A stretch of 64,000 nt of DNA from Flagellimonas flava (GTDB lineage Bacteria > Bacteroidota > Bacteroidia > Flavobacteriales > Flavobacteriaceae): assembly GCF_900129665.1 (NCBI RefSeq), contig NZ_FQWL01000001.1, positions 868,001 through 932,000 on the forward strand. The letters run 5' to 3'. The notes below the pieces were generated by a model. It had not been told where the DNA came from and did not search any database. It saw only the letters and a list, made by a program, of their open reading frames with translations. A program made the position numbers and the translations under genes. Positions within the stretch are counted from its first letter, which is position 1. Every line of letters begins with the position of its first letter. Below, piece after piece: positions 16,713 through 24,662 of this stretch.

Positions 16713-17534
16713 ATGAAAAAGCTATATAAGTATTCCATTGGATTGGTTGGCCTTATTTTGATGTTTGGTTCGGTCAGCGCACAGGAAGGGGAGGTTTTGC
16801 CAGAAGAATCCAAGTTTAAGGACCCAAAGACCAAAATTTGGTTCAACACCTATGGAAACATTCGGATTTCCAAACGTTTGTTCTGGGATGCACAGACACA
16901 TTTTAGGTTCGAAGAAACTGAGGACACACCCTTCATTGGCCAGATAGGTCAAATTTACAACCGCCATGCCATTGGTTATATCTATTCCAAAAAAGTAAAC
17001 TTTAGTTTGGGCGGGGTACTCCGGGTAAATTTTAATACGGATGAGGATTCAGACGATCGTCCTGTTGTGCCAGAATTTCGAATTTGGCACCAATATCAAT
17101 TTGCACAACCGGTCTACAGTGCCATGTTCTACCATCGAATTCGAATAGAACATAGATGGACCAAAGGTTTTGCTGACGACAGCGAATACATTTTCAGAAA
17201 TCGTTGGCGTTATATGTTCCGGGCCAAGGTGCCGTTGAACAATCACAAGTTGGAACCAAAGACCCTATATGTATCTCCGGAGGCGGAATTGATCATGCAA
17301 AGTGGGAAAGCGGTTGTAGCGAGTCCAATGGAAGATTTACGGTTGACTACGACCTTAGGTTATATTTTAACCCCGAGGCTGACGGTTGCCGGAGGACTTA
17401 TGTATTCCCAAGGACAGACCTTGGAAAATGGTGGAATTTTCAAACAAAGTTGGACTATGAGGTTCCATTTATATTTCTCCCCAGACATTAGAAGGGTAAA
17501 AAATAAGCTTCCCGCCATCCATTTTGATGATTAA
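16713..17534 (+). CDS. DUF2490 outer-membrane beta-barrel protein
   Basis: This 273-residue protein has a signal peptide (cleavage after SVSA). The mature part is amphipathic beta strands rich in aromatic residues (FNTYGNIRISKRLFWDAQTHFRF, VPEFRIWHQYQF, FYHRIRIEHRW, FRNRWRYMFRAKVPL, LTVAGGLMYSQG, WTMRFHLYFSP), matching DUF2490. That family is predicted to form a 10-12-stranded outer-membrane barrel of unknown function. It is the middle gene of a three-gene operon with two MORN-type proteins, 2 bp after the first and 34 bp before the second. Confidence 0.82.
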   Translation: MKKLYKYSIGLVGLILMFGSVSAQEGEVLPEESKFKDPKTKIWFNTYGNIRISKRLFWDAQTHFRFEETEDTPFIGQIGQIYNRHAIGYIYSKKVNFSLGGVLRVNFNTDEDSDDRPVVPEFRIWHQYQFAQPVYSAMFYHRIRIEHRWTKGFADDSEYIFRNRWRYMFRAKVPLNNHKLEPKTLYVSPEAELIMQSGKAVVASPMEDLRLTTTLGYILTPRLTVAGGLMYSQGQTLENGGIFKQSWTMRFHLYFSPDIRRVKNKLPAIHFDD

Positions 17535-17568
17535 GAACGTATATCATGCATAGTCTTAGACATCTATC

Positions 17569-18435
17569 ATGAAAAATCAATACCTGACCAAGTTTGTTTT
17601 TGTATTATTTGTGCTCGCTTTTGGCATTTCTTGCTACTATTATGGGAAAACCAAAGACTTGAAACAGCAACTCGAGGCTCAAAAGATAGAACAGCAGAAT
17701 TTGATGAATGCGAAGAGTGTTGATGGTCAGGAATTGACACAGATTGATGCCATGATCATAGATGGAGATGACTATTCTGGGGCATTAAAGGCTTATCAAG
17801 AAAAGTTTGGGGAAGACGAGGCTATGGAAGGGACCGAACTGGAACTTCGCATTTCGTTGACCAAAAAGCTACTGCAACTAAAGGCTAGACCAGAAAAAGA
17901 CTCTGCGCAATTGGCCCAAATGGAGTTGCTGGATTCTCTTAAGACTTTGGCAGATGTATCTCCGAAAGAAATACAACAATTTGATTCGTTGAGCTTTGTT
18001 CTTGAAAAAGCAAAGGCGAGGATTGCTAGAATGCAACGTCAATTACGACAAAAATCTTCTGGTCAATATTTGACCTTTTCCAATTCCAAAGGAAGTCAAA
18101 TGCACTACGTTGGTGAGGTCAAAAACGGTAAGGCCAATGGTTTTGGTGTTGCTATTCTAAATACAGGTAGCCGATATATTGGGGAGTGGAAGGATAATGA
18201 ACGCCATGGTGAAGGCTCCTTTTACTGGCATGATGGTCAATACTATGTGGGTGCCTACAAAAATGACAAGCGTTCTGGAAAGGGGACCTATCACTGGCCC
18301 AATGGTGAAAAATTTGTTGGCCTCTGGAAAGATGATGAACGTACTGGTGAGGGTGCATTTTTTGGCAAAAAAGGCGATGTTGTGGCCAGCGGTGTGTGGG
18401 AGCATGACGAGCTAGTGGTGACCAATAAACCTTAA
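17569..18435 (+). CDS. membrane-anchored MORN-repeat protein
   Basis: This 288-residue protein has one N-terminal hydrophobic segment (about 9-26) ending in ISCYYYG. That is most simply a membrane anchor; the Cys does not sit in a standard lipobox. A coiled coil follows (LKQQLEAQKIEQQNLM), then a helical region with TPR-like spacing, another coiled coil (about 135-160) and four MORN repeats at about 178-285 (YVGEVKNGKANGFG, YIGEWKDNERHGEG, YVGAYKNDKRSGKG, FVGLWKDDERTGEG). MORN repeats bind lipids or act as dimerising rods in other organisms. It is the last gene of the operon with the DUF2490 barrel. Confidence 0.8.
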   Translation: MKNQYLTKFVFVLFVLAFGISCYYYGKTKDLKQQLEAQKIEQQNLMNAKSVDGQELTQIDAMIIDGDDYSGALKAYQEKFGEDEAMEGTELELRISLTKKLLQLKARPEKDSAQLAQMELLDSLKTLADVSPKEIQQFDSLSFVLEKAKARIARMQRQLRQKSSGQYLTFSNSKGSQMHYVGEVKNGKANGFGVAILNTGSRYIGEWKDNERHGEGSFYWHDGQYYVGAYKNDKRSGKGTYHWPNGEKFVGLWKDDERTGEGAFFGKKGDVVASGVWEHDELVVTNKP

Positions 18436-18538
18436 TTGTTTTCTACCCAACTAACTTCTAACATATCTATTTACAACTACTTCCGTAGGTTTTTGATATT
18501 GTTTCTTTTTCCTAACTTGACTTGCAATAAGATTTGAT

Positions 18539-19357
18539 ATGTCGCCAAGTCAAAAACACCATTCCTTTATCAGAAAGGTTTGGATCCTGGAAAACACCTC
18601 TTCCTTATTCAAACGCAATACCGGACTTTTGGTGGGCGATGGGCGGTTTGAACTGGCTTTTGTGCAGGGCAATGGGTATAGAACTTACAGAAACAACACC
18701 GTTGAAACCTTCCGAAAGGGCATTTATTTGGGAGGGCAAATGGACAGTCCTTTGGATGTAGAATTGTTGCCCGAGACCCATATTACTTTTATCAAACTTG
18801 AACCTTGGGCGCTTTCCATGCTGTCAGATTTTAATTTTAAGGAAAGCCTAAATCATACGGTACCCTTCCAAGAGGTGAATAAGAGTCTCCATACCAAACT
18901 GATCGGGCTTCATCCGATCATGAATCGAAAAAAAATAATTAATATTCTGAGTCAGGAGTTGGAAGATCGGGCAAAAACCACTTGGCGGTGGCAACTGATC
19001 AGGGAAGCCTGTTTACTATTCGATGCCCAGTATCCGGATTTTAAAGGAGCAAAGACCAAGATAGTCTCCAAGTTTCAAAAATCCTCCCGAACCGTGGAAA
19101 CCAAATTTGGCAGGGCCGTGGGATTGAGCCCTCAGCAATATTCCATTGGGATGCGATTCAGGAATTTCAGCGAGGAACTCAAGCACCATACGAATAGCAT
19201 TACCCTAACGGATTTAGCCTACAAACATGGATATTATGACCAATCCCATTTGAATCAGGACTTTAAACAATATTGGGGTTTTTCGCCCAAACAATTGAGC
19301 CAGAACAAGGTCTTTATCACAGACCAAAAAGAAGCATTTCGCTATTATACAATTTAG
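18539..19357 (+). CDS. AraC-family transcriptional regulator
   Basis: This 272-residue protein has an N-terminal domain of about 150 residues resembling the DUF6597 / AraC_N type (FELAFVQGNGYRTYRNN, GIYLGGQMDSPLDVELLPETH). The C-terminal AraC HTH is recognisable (RTVETKFGRAVGLSPQQYSIGMRFRN and LTDLAYKHGYYDQSHLNQDFKQYWGFSPKQ). It starts at the ATG at 18539 after a T-rich leader. It is 37 bp upstream of the C45 hydrolase gene and may control the hydrolase cluster that follows. Confidence 0.82.
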   Translation: MSPSQKHHSFIRKVWILENTSSLFKRNTGLLVGDGRFELAFVQGNGYRTYRNNTVETFRKGIYLGGQMDSPLDVELLPETHITFIKLEPWALSMLSDFNFKESLNHTVPFQEVNKSLHTKLIGLHPIMNRKKIINILSQELEDRAKTTWRWQLIREACLLFDAQYPDFKGAKTKIVSKFQKSSRTVETKFGRAVGLSPQQYSIGMRFRNFSEELKHHTNSITLTDLAYKHGYYDQSHLNQDFKQYWGFSPKQLSQNKVFITDQKEAFRYYTI

Positions 19358-19394
19358 CTAAAATAGCATGTGGTACTTTTATCCCAACTAAATA

Positions 19395-20489
19395 ATGTGT
19401 CCAGTGCGAAACTCCCTATTTGCAGTACTAATTTTGGTTTTTATTGGATGTTCACCCAAAAAGGATCCTAAAAAACAAGAGCATAGTTTTCAATCCATTT
19501 ATTACATTGAGCAAGACAGTGATGCTTATGCCAACGGAAAACACCACGGCTCCGCACTTAAGGAGGAAGTTATCCTTCAGGTAAATGAATGGCACAAGGG
19601 GATTACCGATGCACTGAACATAGACCAGGATAGCATGCACAATATTGTGCACAAGCATACCGGTTTTGTCAAAGCAATTGAAAAATATGCCCCCGAGCTC
19701 CTTGAAGAGATAAATGGCATAGCCGATGGAGCTGGTTTAGACCGGGATTTAGTATTGCTTTTTAATCTTGGGGAGGAAATCTATAATTTTTGCACCTCCA
19801 ATTATGAAAGCTGTTCCAATATGGCGTATCGCGGAACGGATAAAAACATTCTGGTCTATAATCAGGATTTGCCAAAATTTCTCCACGGATCGGGCCAGCC
19901 TATTCTCTTGCGGCACAGAGATCACTTTGTGTTCACTATGCCAGGGAGCATTGCCCTGAGTGGTGTGTCAGAGAATCTGGCCGTTAGCTGCAATTCTCTT
20001 CCTATGCTTAACATGAACATCGAGGGATTGCCTTTGGTTTTTGTTGTGCGGAAACTGTTACAGATGGAATCCATTTCAGAGGCCAGGCATTTTATTGAGC
20101 ATATCCCCATGGCTATAGCACAAAATCTGATGCTCGTTTCAGGAGAAGAAGTGGTGAATCTGGAGATTTCAAAAAACGAAGTCAACGTGCACACTGCGAA
20201 AATGGATTCAGTGTATTATCACACCAATTTTCCAATTCAAAATTCGGATTATAAAACGGCAGGCTATCAACATAGAACGTGTAATCGATACCTGTTTTTA
20301 GACAGTTTGGATATGGCTGCGAAATCCCCCGAAGATTTGTCCAAACTATTCGAAAAAGCATTTGCAACACGTCCCATTAAAAATGATGAAACTTATCTTC
20401 AGTTTTTGGTCACCTATCAAAAGGAATCCAAACCCATACTTCAATTTATCAACCCCCGCACCAATGAATCGGTGTCTCTAACTTTTTAA
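19395..20489 (+). CDS. C45-family autoproteolytic acyltransferase/hydrolase lipoprotein
   Basis: This 364-residue protein has a lipobox VFIGC (C19). The fold is that of acyl-CoA:6-aminopenicillanate acyltransferase (peptidase family C45, Ntn hydrolase). LLEEINGIADGAGLDRDLVLLFN leads into the likely cleavage and nucleophile site ESCSNMAYRG (C140), followed by LVYNQDLP and later strands such as LAVSCNSLPMLN. In the family the precursor cleaves itself before the Cys, which then attacks an amide. Here Ser139 precedes the Cys where Gly is frequent. The substrate is an unknown N-acyl amide. It is 7 bp upstream of the CBM9-beta-lactamase gene, so the two are co-transcribed. Confidence 0.8.
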   Translation: MCPVRNSLFAVLILVFIGCSPKKDPKKQEHSFQSIYYIEQDSDAYANGKHHGSALKEEVILQVNEWHKGITDALNIDQDSMHNIVHKHTGFVKAIEKYAPELLEEINGIADGAGLDRDLVLLFNLGEEIYNFCTSNYESCSNMAYRGTDKNILVYNQDLPKFLHGSGQPILLRHRDHFVFTMPGSIALSGVSENLAVSCNSLPMLNMNIEGLPLVFVVRKLLQMESISEARHFIEHIPMAIAQNLMLVSGEEVVNLEISKNEVNVHTAKMDSVYYHTNFPIQNSDYKTAGYQHRTCNRYLFLDSLDMAAKSPEDLSKLFEKAFATRPIKNDETYLQFLVTYQKESKPILQFINPRTNESVSLTF

Positions 20490-20496
20490 GTGTTCT

Positions 20497-22527
20497 ATGA
20501 GAAAGATGTTTCTTTTTGCTTTATCCGCAGTCTTCGTCACCAGCAATGTTGTTTCACAAGAGGTCGCTCTTGCATACCCGGTTGCCAGTATTGATCTGGA
20601 TGGAAATCTCAAGGATTGGCCCGAAACGGTGAACTGGTACCGGATGCAATATTTTTATGGTAATGACGATGAATCCAATGAAGATTTTTCAGCTCAGTTT
20701 GCTGTCGCCTATAAAGAAAAGGAGCAACTTCTTTACGTAGCTATTGAAGTTTTGGACGATGATTTTATTGGGGATAATGGTCAAAGTCATACCACCCAAG
20801 ACCATATGCTATTATACGTGGATGCACTCCACAACATCCAGGGAGGTTCTCCCTTGTTCTATGTGGCATCTGATCGAGTTTTGGAGGTGCACCACAAACC
20901 TGGAACGTATAGGACGGAGAACCATTTCTTGACCTTGGATAAAGCAAAAGTGGCAAGAAAACGGATGGGGAATCGCATTCAGTATGAGTGGGAAATCCAA
21001 ATGGAGGGCCAAATTAAAGTCAATAATACCCTAGGTTTGGATTTTATGATGATTGACCACGATCGAAGTAGTAGTAACGAAACCCTATTGCTTTGGAAAG
21101 ATGGTTTTGGTAAAAGCTTTGGTTCGCAAAAATTAGGTGACGTACTCTTGCTAGGGTCCCAAACTCGAACGGGCAAAGTAAGTGGCATGATTGATATGAC
21201 CGAGCTTAGTCCATTGGAACGTGTCAATTCCATAGATTTGGTATCCCAAGAGTATCCAAATCTGTGGGTTAAAACCATGGTAGATACTACCGGTCATTTC
21301 CAAGCTATTATTCCCATTGGTCAATATAAGGTCAGCCCGAATGGATACTTTACAAGCCCGATGTACTCCTCTGGGTTTAATCAGAATACCCATAAGCTTA
21401 GTTACGATGTATTGCAGACATTCATGGTGCAGCCCGATACTACGATATCGGTATCCGGCATAATTGTAGCAAAACAACCCCAGCCACAAATCAATCCACC
21501 AGCAGCGGAAGGATTGCCCATTTCCTATGTCTCCGAATCAGATATAGACAAGTTTGTTGCTGCTTGGCAGTCATATTTGGATATCCCAGCCGTTTCCGTT
21601 GCTGTAATCCGAAACAACAAAGTGTTTTACGACAAAGAATTTGGTGTCAACAGCAATTTTACCAAGGAACCTATCAATGATCAAACGCTTTTTGAGGCTG
21701 CAAGCATTACAAAATCTGTGTTTGCAGTGCTGGTGTTGCGGTTGGCCGAAAAGGGTATCATTGACTTGGATAAACCATTACATGAATACCTCACATTTCC
21801 CAATATTGAAAATGATGAGCGCTCCAAACTGCTGACAGCGAGAATTATTTTGGGGCATCGCTCTGGATTGCCCAATTGGGCTTGGGGTGGCCCGGGCACA
21901 TGGGAAAGTGGTGGTGAAATTCAATTGAATTTCGAGCCAGGAACTGCATTTGGTTATTCAGGGGAAGCCTTTAACTATTTGGGAAGGGTAGTGGAGCATA
22001 TTACAGGAAAAGACCTTCGGACATTGTATGAACAAGAAGTGGCAAGGCCTTTTAAGGTGAAAGACTCCCATTTCTTTTATACCGATGAACAAGAAGATCG
22101 CTTTGCGTTGGGGCATATGCACCAATATCCACAGGTCAAGGAGAAAGAACGTGTTGCCAGCCCCGCATCGGCCATGTCGACCAATGCCCATTTGTTTAAG
22201 TCATTTGTGTTGGGACTTATTAATGAAAAGGGACTTTCAAAAAATTCTTATCAATTAATTTACGACCCGTATACGGAGTTGACCCAAGAGCAGAAATTGT
22301 ATGACCCTGAGGTTCCACAACATGTTTCCCATGGTTTTTTCGTCCAAAGAACCCCTTTTGGAAAACTGATTGCGCATGGAGGCAACAATGGGGATTACGA
22401 TTGTAAATTCATTTACAGCCCAGAACAAAAATTTGGCTTTATCGTATTTACCAACAGTAATTTGGGGGACGAATTTACAAGGGCCTTTGAAGAGTTTTTA
22501 CTGCCAAGTAGTTCAAAACGATTATAA
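20497..22527 (+). CDS. CBM9-like domain fused to a beta-lactamase-fold serine hydrolase
   Basis: This 676-residue protein has a signal peptide (cleavage after VVS). Residues about 25-220 are a CBM9-like domain (SIDLDGNLKDWPETVNW, LLYVAIEVLDDDF, QYEWEIQMEG). About 225-325 is a beta-sandwich of carboxypeptidase-regulatory type (GKVSGMIDMTEL, GHFQAIIPIGQYKVSPNGYF). About 345-670 is a class C beta-lactamase / D-peptidase domain with SITK (S403, K406), GHRSGLPNW, a Tyr motif YSGEAFNY and HGGNNGDY near the end. The tyrosine motif lacks the usual YxN Asn. The joining of a carbohydrate-binding-like module to this hydrolase fold is unusual and points to a glycosylated or surface substrate; that is inference. 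Confidence 0.83.
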   Translation: MRKMFLFALSAVFVTSNVVSQEVALAYPVASIDLDGNLKDWPETVNWYRMQYFYGNDDESNEDFSAQFAVAYKEKEQLLYVAIEVLDDDFIGDNGQSHTTQDHMLLYVDALHNIQGGSPLFYVASDRVLEVHHKPGTYRTENHFLTLDKAKVARKRMGNRIQYEWEIQMEGQIKVNNTLGLDFMMIDHDRSSSNETLLLWKDGFGKSFGSQKLGDVLLLGSQTRTGKVSGMIDMTELSPLERVNSIDLVSQEYPNLWVKTMVDTTGHFQAIIPIGQYKVSPNGYFTSPMYSSGFNQNTHKLSYDVLQTFMVQPDTTISVSGIIVAKQPQPQINPPAAEGLPISYVSESDIDKFVAAWQSYLDIPAVSVAVIRNNKVFYDKEFGVNSNFTKEPINDQTLFEAASITKSVFAVLVLRLAEKGIIDLDKPLHEYLTFPNIENDERSKLLTARIILGHRSGLPNWAWGGPGTWESGGEIQLNFEPGTAFGYSGEAFNYLGRVVEHITGKDLRTLYEQEVARPFKVKDSHFFYTDEQEDRFALGHMHQYPQVKEKERVASPASAMSTNAHLFKSFVLGLINEKGLSKNSYQLIYDPYTELTQEQKLYDPEVPQHVSHGFFVQRTPFGKLIAHGGNNGDYDCKFIYSPEQKFGFIVFTNSNLGDEFTRAFEEFLLPSSSKRL

Positions 22528-22733
22528 TATCTTTTACATCGACCCAATCGGATGTTCTAAATCAGTTTAAGGGCCGACATTACCGTACATTTACTGCAAG
22601 GAACTATTCGTAATACAATCCCTGCTTTTAGACGTTTATCTTTCCAGTTGAAACTAAAGCTATTAGCAGGTTTGGATTGTTTTCAGTTTCCATTTTCCAT
22701 TTACCTTAAGGAGGTATTGTCTTAAATTGCATT

Positions 22734-23402
22734 ATGAAAAGTGTTATCATCACGGGAAGCACGGGAATGGTTGGCAAAGGCGTGCTGTTGGAATGTCTTG
22801 ACCATGATTCCATTATGGAAGTTTTGGTGGTTAATCGGACTGCTTTGGGAATGGAACATCCGAAGTTAAAAGAGATCTTATTGAAAGATTTTATGGATTT
22901 GGGTTCAATTAGAAATGAGATCAATGGATATGACGCCTGTTTCTTCTGTATGGGCGTGTCGGTTGTAGGGTTGGATGAGAAAATTTATTCTCAAATCACC
23001 TATGATATTACTAAAATGTTTGCGGATGTTTTATTTGAACTGAATCCAAGCATGATATTTAACTATGTATCTGGAACCGGCACTGACACCTCCGAAAAAG
23101 GACGGTCCATGTGGGCCAGGATAAAGGGAAGGACGGAAAACTATATTCTGAACAAAGGTTTTAAGGACGCCTACGCCTTTAGGCCTGGTTTGATAATTCC
23201 AGAACGGGGAATCAAATCCAAAACGGGATGGTACAATGCCTTTTATGTGCTTACAAGGCCCATATTTCCTTTACTGAAAAGGTCAAATAACATTACCACT
23301 ACAACACGAATAGGCCTGGCAATGATTCATACTTTGTTCCATTCTCAAAAAAGTAAACACTTGGAAAACAGAGATATTAATCTTATTGTCAAAAACGCTT
23401 AA
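22734..23402 (+). CDS. NAD(P)-binding Rossmann-fold (atypical SDR) protein
   Basis: This 222-residue cytoplasmic protein has the dinucleotide-binding motif ITGSTGMVGKGVL at the N-terminus. DACFFCMGVSVVGLDE, FNYVSGTGTD and AFRPGLIIPERG follow in the pattern of atypical short-chain dehydrogenases related to NmrA / epimerase-like proteins. The usual YxxxK catalytic pair is not obvious, so a binding or regulatory role is possible. A canonical aaggaggt lies 24 bp before the ATG, too far to be the ribosome site. The MBL-fold gene follows after 9 bp, so the two form an operon. Confidence 0.8.
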   Translation: MKSVIITGSTGMVGKGVLLECLDHDSIMEVLVVNRTALGMEHPKLKEILLKDFMDLGSIRNEINGYDACFFCMGVSVVGLDEKIYSQITYDITKMFADVLFELNPSMIFNYVSGTGTDTSEKGRSMWARIKGRTENYILNKGFKDAYAFRPGLIIPERGIKSKTGWYNAFYVLTRPIFPLLKRSNNITTTTRIGLAMIHTLFHSQKSKHLENRDINLIVKNA

Positions 23403-23411
23403 TGCACTGCT

Positions 23412-24548
23412 TTGAAAAAACTCCTAAAACTCTTTAAACGAATGTTGATAACCATTGGGATTATTATAGGTCTTTTGATAGTAGCCTACTTCGCCTTTGT
23501 TAATTTTTATCCCTCATTTGGAGGGGATGTATCCAAAGAACGGCAATCCCAATATACGGACTCTTCTCAATTTGAAGAGGGGAAGTTCAAAAACGACAAA
23601 GATGTTCCCAAGGACCCCACCTTTTCTGAAATATTATCAATGACTCGAAAATTCTTTTTCACCAAAGTGGAAAAGGGTAGACCGAGCGAAGAATTACCCA
23701 ACCATACAGTAGATTCCCTTTCTTTGGTATCATACCATGGTGGGACTAGACTAATGTGGTTTGGGCATTCTGCTTTTTTGCTTCAAATGAATGGCAAAAA
23801 CATTCTAATAGATCCAATGTTGGGAGAAGTCCCCGCACCCCATCCCTTGCTAGGGGCAAAGAGGTTCAATGAAGAACTTCCCATTGCCATTGAAAAGTTG
23901 CCAAAAATAGATGCTGTTTTGATTTCCCATGATCATTATGACCATTTGGACTATAAGTCCATCAAAAGCTTGAAGAATAAGGTTAATCAATTTTATGTGC
24001 CCTTAGGAGTGGGGGTACATCTTGAGGCATGGGGAGTTCCCCAAGATAAAATTCAGGAATTGGATTGGTGGCAAGATACCAGTTTGGAAGACTTACGATT
24101 TGTATGCACCCCTGCGCAACATTTTTCAGGTAGAAAATTCAGTAATGGCCAAAGTACACTGTGGGCTTCTTGGGTGATCCAATCTGAAACTGAAAGTATT
24201 TTCTTTAGCGGTGATAGTGGTTATGCCAACCATTTCAAGGAAATAGGAGAGGCTTATGGTCCATTTGACTTTGCGATGCTCGAGTGTGGACAATACAACA
24301 AACTATGGCCCGATATCCATATGTTTCCTGAAGAAACGGCCCAAGCAGGAATAGATTTGAAAGCCAATGTTATCATGCCAATCCATTGGGGAGCCTTTAA
24401 GTTGGCATTGCATTCATGGACCGACCCTATAGAAAGGGTGGCCATAAAGGCCAATTCTCTTGGTTTACCCATGATAGCCCCAAAGATTGGGGCCATGATA
24501 GAGTTGAATTCCTTGCTCGCCAACCATCAAGAAGATTGGTGGGATTAG
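23412..24548 (+). CDS. membrane-anchored MBL-fold metallo-hydrolase (NAPE-PLD / UlaG-like)
   Basis: This 378-residue protein has one N-terminal transmembrane helix (about 10-32). The metallo-beta-lactamase fold is shown by ISHDHYDHLD (HxHxDH), LDYKSIKSL, the third-ligand region CTPAQHFSGR, FFSGDSGY and the final MPIHWGAF. The arrangement resembles NAPE-hydrolysing phospholipase D and RomA. The start is taken as TTG at 23412, which gives a lysine-rich leader before the helix; the next in-frame ATG at 23442 would remove those charges but keep the helix. The substrate is possibly an N-acylated or phosphodiester lipid, inferred from the family only. Confidence 0.83.
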   Translation: MKKLLKLFKRMLITIGIIIGLLIVAYFAFVNFYPSFGGDVSKERQSQYTDSSQFEEGKFKNDKDVPKDPTFSEILSMTRKFFFTKVEKGRPSEELPNHTVDSLSLVSYHGGTRLMWFGHSAFLLQMNGKNILIDPMLGEVPAPHPLLGAKRFNEELPIAIEKLPKIDAVLISHDHYDHLDYKSIKSLKNKVNQFYVPLGVGVHLEAWGVPQDKIQELDWWQDTSLEDLRFVCTPAQHFSGRKFSNGQSTLWASWVIQSETESIFFSGDSGYANHFKEIGEAYGPFDFAMLECGQYNKLWPDIHMFPEETAQAGIDLKANVIMPIHWGAFKLALHSWTDPIERVAIKANSLGLPMIAPKIGAMIELNSLLANHQEDWWD

Positions 24549-24662
24549 GTAGCCAGTATTTTGCTTAATTACGCCGTTCACAATTAAATTTGGAGGTTTG
24601 GCGGTGGCATTTTGTAACAGGACGTTCTCTTTTTCGTCCTATAGACAACATCAATCATTTTC

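Noticed and set aside
22706..22713. aaggaggt as a ribosome binding site of the SDR gene
   Set aside because: It is too far (about 20 bp) from the ATG at 22734, and Shine-Dalgarno use is weak in Bacteroidota.
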